Source of the DNA: Haemophilus parainfluenzae
GTDB lineage: Bacteria > Pseudomonadota > Gammaproteobacteria > Enterobacterales > Pasteurellaceae
Reading direction: 5' to 3'
DNA: 64,000 nt
NCBI RefSeq assembly: GCF_014931275.1
Contig: NZ_CP063110.1
Location: forward strand, 1,534,001-1,598,000
Every line of letters starts with the position of its first letter. Position 1 is the stretch's first letter. A model generated the notes under the pieces. The model was given only the letters and a program-made list of their open reading frames with translations. It was not told where the DNA came from and did no database searches. This document shows positions 37,061-44,342 of this stretch, one piece after another. The position numbers and the translations under genes are program-made.

Positions 37061-38509
37061 ATGCAACGTCTAGCTCGTTTTAAATTGCAAGAAATTAATC
37101 AAAATGTGACCGCACTTCTTGTCCATTATGATGAAATAATTAAAATCTTGCGTAGCCATTTGCCACCAAGTACCGCCACTTTATTTGCAAAACCTGAAAT
37201 AAAAGCTGATCAGGTTACTGTGGAATGGTATAGCGAGCTAGAAGGTCAGCCAGTCTTGATTACTCAAGAAATGCAAGAAGATAAGCGATTCAAACCAACA
37301 ATTTCACTGATTCAACAACGCCTAAATGCGATTATGACATTGAATCGGGAGCTGACTACTAAAGGCGTGCTAACACCTGAACAAAGTGCTTGGTTAGTTC
37401 AATTGGTGGAAGGGGCGACTCATGATACCCGTCAAATTTATTTAGTAAATAATGAACCAGTTATTACTGGTTGGGGTATTGGAAAAAAAGTAGAACCACC
37501 GACTCCACCACCAGTTGTTCCCCTTACTGCACCAAAACACCGTTGGTGCTATTGGCTTTTACCGCTTCTTTTATTACTACTAGGCTTATTGGCTTGGTGG
37601 TGGCTCAATCGCGAACCGGTTGTACCGCCTAAAGTAGAACCACCTAAGGTCGAAGAACCGAAGAAAGAAGAGCCTAAACCAGAGCCACCGAAAGAAGAGC
37701 CTAAAGTGGAAGAACCAAAACCGGAGCCGGTTCAAGAACCACCAAAAGAAGAACCGAAAGTAGAGGAGCCCAAACCAGAACCGAAGAAAAACTGCCGAGT
37801 AGTGGAAAAACCAACTGATGCACCGCAACTGGCTATTATTTTTAATAATGCTTCAGGAATGCGCTATACCTTATTAGAAAGCGCAAAAAAAGTAGCAATT
37901 TTTGACGAAAAATTAAGAAATCCAGCAAAATATGGAATCACGCAACAAGATATCTATTACATGGAGCGCAAACCAAATCGATCCGTGGCATCCAAAAAAT
38001 CGGTAGCGGAATTAATTAATAATATCCCAACGGCAGTGGATATTGGTTTGGTTGAACTAAAAAGTTGTTTATCTACTTCTAAAAAAGCATCTTATGCTAC
38101 CAATCATGGCATATTTACTGCAGCACAACGCAGTACATTAAAAGCCAAACTTAATAAAATGCAGGTACGCAATCATCGTGTTCCTGGGACACCTATTTAT
38201 GAAGGATTACAAAAAGCATTAACCATGGTAGATGGTAAAGAACGTGAAGCATTAATTGTGTTAATTACCGAAGGTAATGGTGATTGTACGAATCGCAGTG
38301 CCTGTGAGCTTATTAAAAAAGAAGCGAAAGAAAGACCCAAATTAAAAATTAATATCGTCAATATAAATTCGCCTTGGAATAATACGGATTGCCTAGCTAA
38401 GACAACCGGTGGTGAAATTCTAAACGGTGATATGACGAATCAAGTTAAATTAACTGAAGCTATTAAGAAATCAATGGAACCAGTACAGCAAGAAATCTGT
38501 GATGAATAA
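37061..38509 (+). CDS. SrfA-type anchor with degenerate VWA domain
   Basis: This 482-residue paralog of the preceding protein shares the N-terminal domain, span (about 162-185) and a shorter Pro/Glu/Lys linker. Its von Willebrand A domain has lost the metal site: where the paralog has DNSGS it has NNASG (262-266), and TEGNGDC replaces SDGKDNC, though the threonine segment GTPIYEGL remains. The rest of the fold is well conserved, including KKSVAELINN, DIGLVELKSC, FTAAQRSTLKAKL and KINIVNI. This suggests a structural or decoy partner rather than a decaying gene, because the frame is intact and of full length. It starts after AAGGA, 9 bases after the previous stop. An uptake signal lies at 37109. 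A terminator follows. Confidence 0.8.
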   Translation: MQRLARFKLQEINQNVTALLVHYDEIIKILRSHLPPSTATLFAKPEIKADQVTVEWYSELEGQPVLITQEMQEDKRFKPTISLIQQRLNAIMTLNRELTTKGVLTPEQSAWLVQLVEGATHDTRQIYLVNNEPVITGWGIGKKVEPPTPPPVVPLTAPKHRWCYWLLPLLLLLLGLLAWWWLNREPVVPPKVEPPKVEEPKKEEPKPEPPKEEPKVEEPKPEPVQEPPKEEPKVEEPKPEPKKNCRVVEKPTDAPQLAIIFNNASGMRYTLLESAKKVAIFDEKLRNPAKYGITQQDIYYMERKPNRSVASKKSVAELINNIPTAVDIGLVELKSCLSTSKKASYATNHGIFTAAQRSTLKAKLNKMQVRNHRVPGTPIYEGLQKALTMVDGKEREALIVLITEGNGDCTNRSACELIKKEAKERPKLKINIVNINSPWNNTDCLAKTTGGEILNGDMTNQVKLTEAIKKSMEPVQQEICDE

Positions 38510-38513
38510 TGGA

Positions 38514-38537
38514 AAGGGCGTTTAACGCCCTTTTTTC
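38514..38537 (+). terminator. Terminator ending the Srf cluster
   Basis: AAGGGCG (38514-38520) pairs with CGCCCTT (38526-38532), followed by T residues. It ends the second unit of the cluster. Confidence 0.85.
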
Positions 38538-38564
38538 AATATAAGAATTCTTTTAAATTTTTCC

Positions 38565-38595
38565 AAAAAAATAACCGCTCTTTATCGTGCGGTTA
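38565..38595 (-). terminator. Terminator after tusE
   Basis: TAACCGC (38572-38578) and GCGGTTA (38589-38595) form a stem on the minus strand followed by a T run. It is a degenerate uptake-signal pair. Confidence 0.65.
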
Positions 38596-38602
38596 CGTTA
38601 TT

Positions 38603-38932
38603 TTATAAGCATTTAGCTGGTTTTGGCAGCCCCGCCAGTTTGGTTGCTTGCTTAGCTGGTCCGTCAGGGAAGAGTCGTTGCAAATAGCGGCTATTGCCTT
38701 TATCGGCACCTAATTTTTCTGACATTGCTTTTACCAGCATTCTAATCGCAGGGGAGGTGTTATATTCTTGGTAAAAATCACGCACAAAATAAATCACTTC
38801 CCAGTGAGCTTCAGTCAGTTCTACATCTTCTAGCTGAGCAATGTGTTTTGCTACATCCTCATTCCAATCAGCAATATTAAGTAAATAGCCAAAGGCGTCC
38901 GTTTCGATTTGTTTTCCTTGTACGATAATCAT
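38603..38932 (-). CDS. tusE: TusE/DsrC-family sulfur carrier
   Basis: The 109-residue protein is the sulfur acceptor of the Tus relay: sulfur passes from IscS through TusA and TusBCD to TusE and then to MnmA for 2-thiouridine at position 34 of tRNA. The conserved persulfide cysteine is penultimate (AKCL at the end), and the family pattern [28 protein letters not shown] is present. It starts one base after ttcA ends, so two tRNA thiolation genes form one unit. Confidence 0.95.
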   Translation of the reverse strand: MIIVQGKQIETDAFGYLLNIADWNEDVAKHIAQLEDVELTEAHWEVIYFVRDFYQEYNTSPAIRMLVKAMSEKLGADKGNSRYLQRLFPDGPAKQATKLAGLPKPAKCL

Positions 38933-38933
38933 A

Positions 38934-39863
38934 TTAATTCACTTCTTTAAAGCTGATCATTTCATTATAGGAGTAGTCAGAGGCATCTTCATCATCAAAT
39001 TTCATTGGTTCGATGCGTTCTTCATCAAATGCGGTATCCCCTTCAATGCCATCAAGTGATTGACCATGTTTAATGCCTTTGAAATCGAAGAGTTTTGGGT
39101 CACATAAGTGTGACAACGTAATGTTTTGCATCGCACTAAACATGGTTTCTAAACGTCCAGGATATTGACGGTCCCAAGTATTCAGCATTTCTTTCACTAC
39201 TTGACGTTGTAAATTAGGTTGTGAACCACATAAATTACAAGGGATAATTGGGAATTCTTTGGCTACGGCATATTTTTCAATATCTTTTTCTTTACAATAA
39301 GCCAATGGACGAATCACGATTTGCTTGCCGTCATCTGAAATTAATTTCGGTGGCATCGATTTTAGTTTCCCACCGTAGAACATATTCAGAAACAGGGTAG
39401 CCAGCATATCATCACGATGATGACCAAGTGCAATTTTTGTTGCGCCAAGTTCAGTTGCCGTACGGTATAAAATACCACGGCGTAGGCGAGAGCAGAGAGA
39501 ACATGTTGTTTTACCTTCTGGAATTTTCTCTTTTACGATACCATAAGTATTTTCTTCAACGATTTTATAATCCACACCAATACTTTGCAGATATTCAGGT
39601 AAAACATGCTCGGGAAAACCTGGTTGCTTTTGGTCTAAATTAACTGCAACGATATCAAATTTAATCGGTGCGCTTTGTTGTAAATTTAATAAAATATCGA
39701 GAAGTGTATAACTGTCTTTACCACCAGAAAGACAAACCATCACTTTATCGCCATCTTCAATCATACCAAAATCAGCAATTGCGTTACCTACATTACGGCG
39801 AAGACGTTTTTGTAATTTATTGAAATTATAAGTCTGTTTTTTATCTTGGTTTTGTTCTGTCAT
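38934..39863 (-). CDS. ttcA: tRNA 2-thiocytidine(32) synthetase
   Basis: TtcA (309 residues) thiolates C32 in the anticodon loop of several tRNAs, using ATP and an iron-sulfur cluster. The PP-loop [11 protein letters not shown] lies near residues 50-60, and the paired CxxC motifs [12 protein letters not shown] and CNLCGSQPN that ligate the cluster are visible. It is followed one base later by tusE. The gene lies downstream of tRNA-Leu on the same strand but a terminator separates them. Confidence 0.96.
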   Translation of the reverse strand: MTEQNQDKKQTYNFNKLQKRLRRNVGNAIADFGMIEDGDKVMVCLSGGKDSYTLLDILLNLQQSAPIKFDIVAVNLDQKQPGFPEHVLPEYLQSIGVDYKIVEENTYGIVKEKIPEGKTTCSLCSRLRRGILYRTATELGATKIALGHHRDDMLATLFLNMFYGGKLKSMPPKLISDDGKQIVIRPLAYCKEKDIEKYAVAKEFPIIPCNLCGSQPNLQRQVVKEMLNTWDRQYPGRLETMFSAMQNITLSHLCDPKLFDFKGIKHGQSLDGIEGDTAFDEERIEPMKFDDEDASDYSYNEMISFKEVN

Positions 39864-39882
39864 ATTGATTAACTTTAGCTAA

Positions 39883-39910
39883 TAAAAAAGCCCTGAATAA
39901 CTTCAGAGCT
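39883..39910 (-). terminator. Terminator after tRNA-Leu
   Basis: On the minus strand AGCTCTGAA pairs with TTCAGGGCT (arms at 39902-39910 and 39889-39897) and is followed by a T run. One G-T pair is present in the stem. Confidence 0.8.
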
Positions 39911-39921
39911 TATAAATTCTG

Positions 39922-40007
39922 TGGTGCCTAGGGTCGGACTCGAACCGACACGGTTATTCACCGGCGGATTTTGAATCCGCTGCGTCTACCAATTTCGCCA
40001 CCCAGGC
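39922..40007 (-). tRNA. tRNA-Leu (anticodon CAA)
   Basis: The 86-base minus-strand gene has acceptor arms GCCTGGG/CCTAGGC, a discriminator A and an encoded CCA end. The anticodon stem GCGGA/TCCGC holds the loop TTCAAAA, so the anticodon is CAA (reads UUG). The T arm GGTTCGAGTCC and a long variable arm expected of leucine tRNA are present. Confidence 0.96.
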
Positions 40008-40163
40008 ATTTGGGTTGTTCTGAATTATACGTTTATCTTACTTCGTTGCAAGTAAAATTTCATTAAAAACGTGTGGTTGTTTTAAATTTCATCAACTTGT
40101 ATTCAAAGATGAAAGGGAAGTTTAAAATAATTTGATACGTTGTCACAATTTATGAGTAAAATA

Positions 40164-40189
40164 AAAGCTTAGTATTTCTACTAAGCTTT
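40164..40189 (-). terminator. Terminator after the ferritin operon
   Basis: AAAGCTTAGTA (40164-40174) and TACTAAGCTTT (40179-40189) make an 11-bp perfect stem with a 4-base loop; on the minus strand a moderately T-rich stretch follows. Confidence 0.8.
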
Positions 40190-40201
40190 ATGATTATCTA
40201 A

Positions 40202-40702
40202 TTAAGCGGTTTGACCAGCAAGGTTACCTAAATCTTTATCGATTAAGAATAAGCCTTTGCCATCTTCGCCAAGAAGATTTAATTTGTCTAAAATACCGCT
40301 GAATAATTTCTCTTCTTCGTGTTGTTCTGCAACATACCATTGTAAGAAATTGAATGCAGAGTAGTCTTTTTCTTCAAAAGTTTTACCCACTAATTCATTG
40401 ATTTTACTTGTGATCAATTTTTCGTGTTCATAAGTTAATTCAAGGATTTCTTTTAATGATTTGTACTCATGCGCAGGCGCTTCAATTGCAGTGATTACCG
40501 CTAATGCACCAGTTTCATTTAAATAAGTGAATAATTTACGCATGTGTTGCATTTCTTCTGCAGCGTGTTCTGATAAGAATTTAGCTGCACCTTCAAAACC
40601 ATTTTGTTCGCACCATGCACTCATTTGTAAGTAAAGGTTTGAAGAGTAGAACTCAAGGTTCATTTGATCATTTAATAATTTGATTACGTTTGCTGATAAC
40701 AT
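40202..40702 (-). CDS. ftn: Bacterial non-heme ferritin, second gene
   Basis: The 166-residue protein is a ferritin (24-subunit iron store). The ferroxidase residues are in place: Glu17 in NLEFYSS, Glu and His in HAAEEMQHM, Glu in YEHEKL, and Gln/Glu in [11 protein letters not shown]. It starts after AAGGAG, 20 bases after the end of the companion ferritin; the two are about half identical and probably mix in one shell, as the paired ferritins of Haemophilus are thought to do. The C-terminal extension ([10 protein letters not shown]) is longer than in its partner. Which of the usual names ftnA/ftnB applies I cannot tell. Confidence 0.94.
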   Translation of the reverse strand: MLSANVIKLLNDQMNLEFYSSNLYLQMSAWCEQNGFEGAAKFLSEHAAEEMQHMRKLFTYLNETGALAVITAIEAPAHEYKSLKEILELTYEHEKLITSKINELVGKTFEEKDYSAFNFLQWYVAEQHEEEKLFSGILDKLNLLGEDGKGLFLIDKDLGNLAGQTA

Positions 40703-40722
40703 TTTGTATTCTCCTTCTAAAA

Positions 40723-41208
40723 TTATAATGTTGCTAAATCACGATCGATAAAGTAAAGCGAACGACCATCTTCACCTACTAAGTTAAATTTATCAATAAT
40801 GCTATTGAATAATTTTTCTTCTTCGTGTTGTTCTGCAACGTACCATTGTAAGAAGTTAAAAGTAGAATAGTCTTTGTTTGCAAAAGTCACTTCAACTAAT
40901 TCATTAATTTTAGAAGTAACGAGTTTTTCATGTTCAAGTGTGGTTTCAAATACTTCTTTAAGTGATTTGTAGTCATTCTTAGGTGCGTCAATTTTACCTA
41001 AAAGTGGCATACCACTTGTTTCACTCACATATTTGAATAATTTTTGCATGTGTTCTAATTCTTCATCAGCATGACGAAGTAAAAATGCTGCAGCACCTTC
41101 ATAACCGTGCTTGCTACACCAAGAACTCATTTGTAAATAAACATTAGAAGAGTAGAACTCTAAATTGATTTGTTCATTTAACTTATCTGCGATTGCTTTA
41201 TTAAGCAT
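40723..41208 (-). CDS. ftn: Bacterial non-heme ferritin, first gene
   Basis: This 161-residue ferritin is the first gene of the pair. The same ferroxidase ligands are present ([33 protein letters not shown]), although one glutamate of HAAEEMQHM is Asp-Glu here. I place the start at 41208 (MLNKAIADK), which follows AGGAG; the open frame continues only to a TTG two codons earlier. A well-formed promoter with an internal palindrome lies at 41280-41308. Iron control through Fur is likely but not shown. Confidence 0.94.
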   Translation of the reverse strand: MLNKAIADKLNEQINLEFYSSNVYLQMSSWCSKHGYEGAAAFLLRHADEELEHMQKLFKYVSETSGMPLLGKIDAPKNDYKSLKEVFETTLEHEKLVTSKINELVEVTFANKDYSTFNFLQWYVAEQHEEEKLFNSIIDKFNLVGEDGRSLYFIDRDLATL

Positions 41209-41279
41209 AACCAACTCCTTTCCTTATTAAGTAGAGATTAAAAATAAAAACAAGACTGCTTAACTTGTCATCGGTGTGC

Positions 41280-41308
41280 ATTCTAATCTCACAAATGAGA
41301 ATAGTCAA
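41280..41308 (-). promoter_or_regulatory. Ferritin promoter with internal palindrome
   Basis: On the minus strand TTGACT (complement of 41303-41308) and TAGAAT (complement of 41280-41285) are spaced exactly 17 bases apart. The spacer reads ATTCTCATTTGTGAGAT, an imperfect palindrome (CTCA-N4-TGAG) that an iron-responsive repressor could occupy. Confidence 0.7.
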
Positions 41309-41897
41309 GTATTTTTTTAAAATTATTTTTATAAGTCACTAATAACAAAAGAGAAATCAATGTTAATTATTCTCATTTAGGTGATATATGTAAAATAAAT
41401 TCTCATTATCAGATCAAGAATAATGAAATCTGCAGAATTAATGTACGCAATTGTATTCAGAATTCACATAGCGTTATCTACAAATTTCATACTAATTCTA
41501 ATTATTCCATTTCAAAGACATCCATTTATTTCTTTTATACCCACAACCCAAAATCACCTTATTTTGAGTAATGCATGAAATAGGATAGTCACTTATATTG
41601 ATTTGTGACATATTTATATATACAATTTAACATAATATACATTATGCGAAATCAATTACAAGGTTAGTGAAAGCTACGCATTAATAAGATCACAGAGTTA
41701 TGCACAGGTCACAAATACCACTCGAACGATGCGAAATCTAGTTTCATAACACTTTGCAATAAGATTAAATAATGATTTATACACTATAAAGTTGTTATGT
41801 AAGGGAAAAATAAAGACGTTTATATGTATCAAATAATGACAACGCTACATGAATTCTGCGTTATTTTATGAGGTGAATATCATCAGATTTAAAAAAG

Positions 41898-41934
41898 AAA
41901 AACGTAAATCTCAGGGATTAAGATTTACGTTTTT
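41898..41934 (-). terminator. Terminator after sbcB
   Basis: AAAAACGTAAATCT (41898-41911) and AGATTTACGTTTTT (41921-41934) make a 14-bp perfect stem; on the minus strand CTTTTTT follows. Confidence 0.88.
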
Positions 41935-41976
41935 GATGAATGGCATTTGTGTGACTATGTCACGATATGTATAAGG

Positions 41977-43398
41977 TTAAGATAACAGTTTTGTACCGTA
42001 TTCATAAACCTGTTGCAGTAAATTCAGTTTGGTTGGATTATCCGAATATTCCTCTGCTAATCGTTGTAAACTTTCCTCAAATTTAACCGCACTTTGTTCT
42101 AATTTACGTTGGCGATATTTTTGCCATTTGATTTGCTCTGCACGATTTAGCGTTTTATAGAAATGTCTTGCACGATAATGGAATAACAATTTTGGAATTC
42201 GTTTATCTTCAAATGCTAAACCATGCTCAGCTAATTTTTCAGGTGGTAAATCACGTAAAATAGCCATATTGTTTTTATCGGCATTGCTAAAGAAACCGTT
42301 ATAAAGCTCCGTTTCTACATTATCGCTCGGCTCAAATTCACGTTCTTCTGAGAAGATTTCAATAACTTTCTCGCGAATATCTAAGGATTGGCGCAATTTT
42401 GCTAAATTATCTAAGCAATGTTGTCTGTCTATCCCTAAACGAGCTGCATTTTCTGGCAGTAACGTTTTTGCAGGCGCCAAAATTGGGCATTTATTAATAT
42501 GAACTAATTTTAATGGAACTGATGAAACTCCCCTTTCTTCTAACTCGCTTTTCTTGGTATATAAATCTTGTCGCAAATCAACCGTACTTTTACTGAGTAA
42601 ATTATCTATATCACCTGATAAATCACAGACGATTACGGCATTTTGATTAGTTGGATGCCATGCTAATGGTGCCACCCAAGCACAATTGCCACGATAATTC
42701 CCTAACATGCCAGAAACGTGCACTAATGGTGTCATTTCCGCGGTATCAATCAGTTTCTCAATTTCCTTTTTACCTCTATGATTAAAGAAGAATTGAAATA
42801 ATTTAGGCTGCTTTTCTTTGATTAATTTAGCCATAGCGATGGTTGCATACACATCCGCCATCGCATCATGGGCATTTTCATGCTCAATACCATTTGCTTT
42901 AGTGAGTTTTTCTAAGCGAAAGCTTGGCATACCATCATCGTCATAAGCCCAATTTATCCCTTCTGGACGCAGTGCATAGCAAGCCCGGACCAAATCCAGT
43001 AAATCCCAACGAGAATTGCCATTTTTCCAGCTATATTCATAGGGATCAATAAAATTGCGGTAAAAGGTGTAACGAGTCATTTCATCGTCATAACGAATGT
43101 TGTTGTAACCCATCACACAAGTATTAGGTTGTGAAAATTCAGCTAGAATTTTTGCGGCAAATTCAGGTTCAGGAATCCCCTTTTCATTACATTCTTGTGG
43201 CGTGATTCCTGTGACCATTACGGCCTCTGGAGCCGGCAAATAATCATTGGTTTGCTTGCAATACAACATAATAGGCTCACCAATGATATTGAAATCTGCA
43301 TCGGTACGAATACCAGCAAATTGAGCAGGACGATCACTTGCCGGATTGATACCAAAACTTTCGTAATCGTAGATAAAAAAACTAAAATTGTTTGCCAT
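41977..43398 (-). CDS. sbcB: Exodeoxyribonuclease I
   Basis: SbcB (473 residues) degrades single-stranded DNA 3' to 5' and works in mismatch repair and recombination. The DEDDh-type exonuclease domain starts with FFIYDYESFGINPASDRPAQFA and includes GYNNIRYDDEMTRY and HENAHDAMADV. The SH3-like and helical C-terminal domains of the family follow. It starts 2 bases after the transporter gene ends, so they may share a transcript. An uptake signal lies near 42085. Confidence 0.96.
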   Translation of the reverse strand: MANNFSFFIYDYESFGINPASDRPAQFAGIRTDADFNIIGEPIMLYCKQTNDYLPAPEAVMVTGITPQECNEKGIPEPEFAAKILAEFSQPNTCVMGYNNIRYDDEMTRYTFYRNFIDPYEYSWKNGNSRWDLLDLVRACYALRPEGINWAYDDDGMPSFRLEKLTKANGIEHENAHDAMADVYATIAMAKLIKEKQPKLFQFFFNHRGKKEIEKLIDTAEMTPLVHVSGMLGNYRGNCAWVAPLAWHPTNQNAVIVCDLSGDIDNLLSKSTVDLRQDLYTKKSELEERGVSSVPLKLVHINKCPILAPAKTLLPENAARLGIDRQHCLDNLAKLRQSLDIREKVIEIFSEEREFEPSDNVETELYNGFFSNADKNNMAILRDLPPEKLAEHGLAFEDKRIPKLLFHYRARHFYKTLNRAEQIKWQKYRQRKLEQSAVKFEESLQRLAEEYSDNPTKLNLLQQVYEYGTKLLS

Positions 43399-43400
43399 AA

Positions 43401-44273
43401 TTAAGCCAAAATTTTATCTAAATAATATAAACAGAAAATTGCTGAAAGGCTGACAAGAACACCAAACCAGTTGATTTTGCTGATTTTTTCTTTGAAGAAA
43501 AATGCGCCGGTGATGGTGCCTAAACAAATAACACCAATATTCATTCCCGCAAAAACTAAGGTTGGGTTTTGTCCGAAGCTTTGGTGCGCTTTAATGTAAA
43601 ACAGGATGTTAAAGAAATTCAATACACCTAAAATGATTCCACCAATAAAGCTTGGCACAGTCCATTGAGTGCGTTTTAGGAATAAATACAGGAACATGAC
43701 ACAAGCGGCTAATGAGAAAGCGATGAATAATGTGGTTGGGAATGCTCCCCCGCTTTTGGCCACTTGTTTAAATAAGATATCAATGGTGCCATAGCCAAAC
43801 CAAACACCGATTAAGCCTAAAATACCTTTAAAAGTGACCGCACTTTGTTCATTCGATTTGTTCAAAATACAGAATAAACCGATGAATGCTAAAATAATGC
43901 CAACAATTTTAGGCTGACTTAATGTTTCATGGAAAATAATAAAAGAGGCAACAATCGGTAGAAATAACGATAAGCGTTGTGCTGCATCTGAACGCACGAT
44001 ACCCGCAAATTCAACGGCTTTAGACATAATGATAAATACGGTTGGTAATAAAATACCTAACGCCAGGAAAATAGGAGTGCTATCACTTTGTGCTAGATAT
44101 TCGGTAAATTCTAATCCCTTGAAATCAGGTTTGAGTAAGAAATAGCTTAATGAAATGGCGACAATATAGTTAAACGCAATTGCTTGTTCGATAATGATAT
44201 TTTTCTTGCGCGCAACTTTGAGTAACACCGATACCGCGACACTACATAGAATGGCAAAAATAAGGTTGTGCAT
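43401..44273 (-). CDS. EamA/DMT-family transporter
   Basis: The 290-residue inner-membrane protein has about ten spans in two EamA-type halves (five spans each), for example AQRLSLFLPIVASFIIFHETL in the first half and NPTLVFAGMNIGVICLGTITGAFFFKEKIS in the second. These drug/metabolite carriers export small molecules; the substrate is not evident. It lies 2 bases before sbcB. An uptake signal lies near 43837. An assignment beyond the family would be a guess. Confidence 0.88.
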   Translation of the reverse strand: MHNLIFAILCSVAVSVLLKVARKKNIIIEQAIAFNYIVAISLSYFLLKPDFKGLEFTEYLAQSDSTPIFLALGILLPTVFIIMSKAVEFAGIVRSDAAQRLSLFLPIVASFIIFHETLSQPKIVGIILAFIGLFCILNKSNEQSAVTFKGILGLIGVWFGYGTIDILFKQVAKSGGAFPTTLFIAFSLAACVMFLYLFLKRTQWTVPSFIGGIILGVLNFFNILFYIKAHQSFGQNPTLVFAGMNIGVICLGTITGAFFFKEKISKINWFGVLVSLSAIFCLYYLDKILA

Positions 44274-44309
44274 AATTCGTCCTAAATTCTCATAATAATA
44301 ACAATGAAA

Positions 44310-44340
44310 AAAGCGGCCAATTGCGTTGACCGCTTTAAAA
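44310..44340 (-). terminator. Terminator after mukB
   Basis: AAAGCGG (44310-44316) and CCGCTTT (44330-44336) form the stem; A on the plus strand before it gives the T run on the minus strand. Confidence 0.75.
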
Positions 44341-44342
44341 AA

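Larger units (their letters stand above)
41209..41976. other. 768-base region between the ferritin promoter and sbcB
   Basis: Apart from the ferritin promoter (right-to-left) at 41280-41308 and the sbcB terminator at 41898-41934, I see no gene. The middle, about 41310-41890, is AT-rich and has no open frame of interest, no uptake signal and no convincing RNA structure. Two ATTCTCATT-like motifs lie near 41362 and 41401. Confidence 0.5.

Noticed and set aside
20358..38509. A type VI secretion system
   Set aside because: No sheath, Hcp, VgrG, ClpV, TssM or TssK-type gene is present; only the Tag/PpkA-like regulatory parts are seen.
20358..38509. Prophage or integrative element
   Set aside because: No integrase, flanking direct repeats, tRNA junction or phage structural gene borders the cluster; the tRNA-Leu at 39922 is beyond ttcA and tusE and shows no duplicated end.
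41700..41745. Short plus-strand frame in the ferritin-sbcB gap
   Set aside because: About 13 codons with no ribosome site and no hydrophobic or family pattern.
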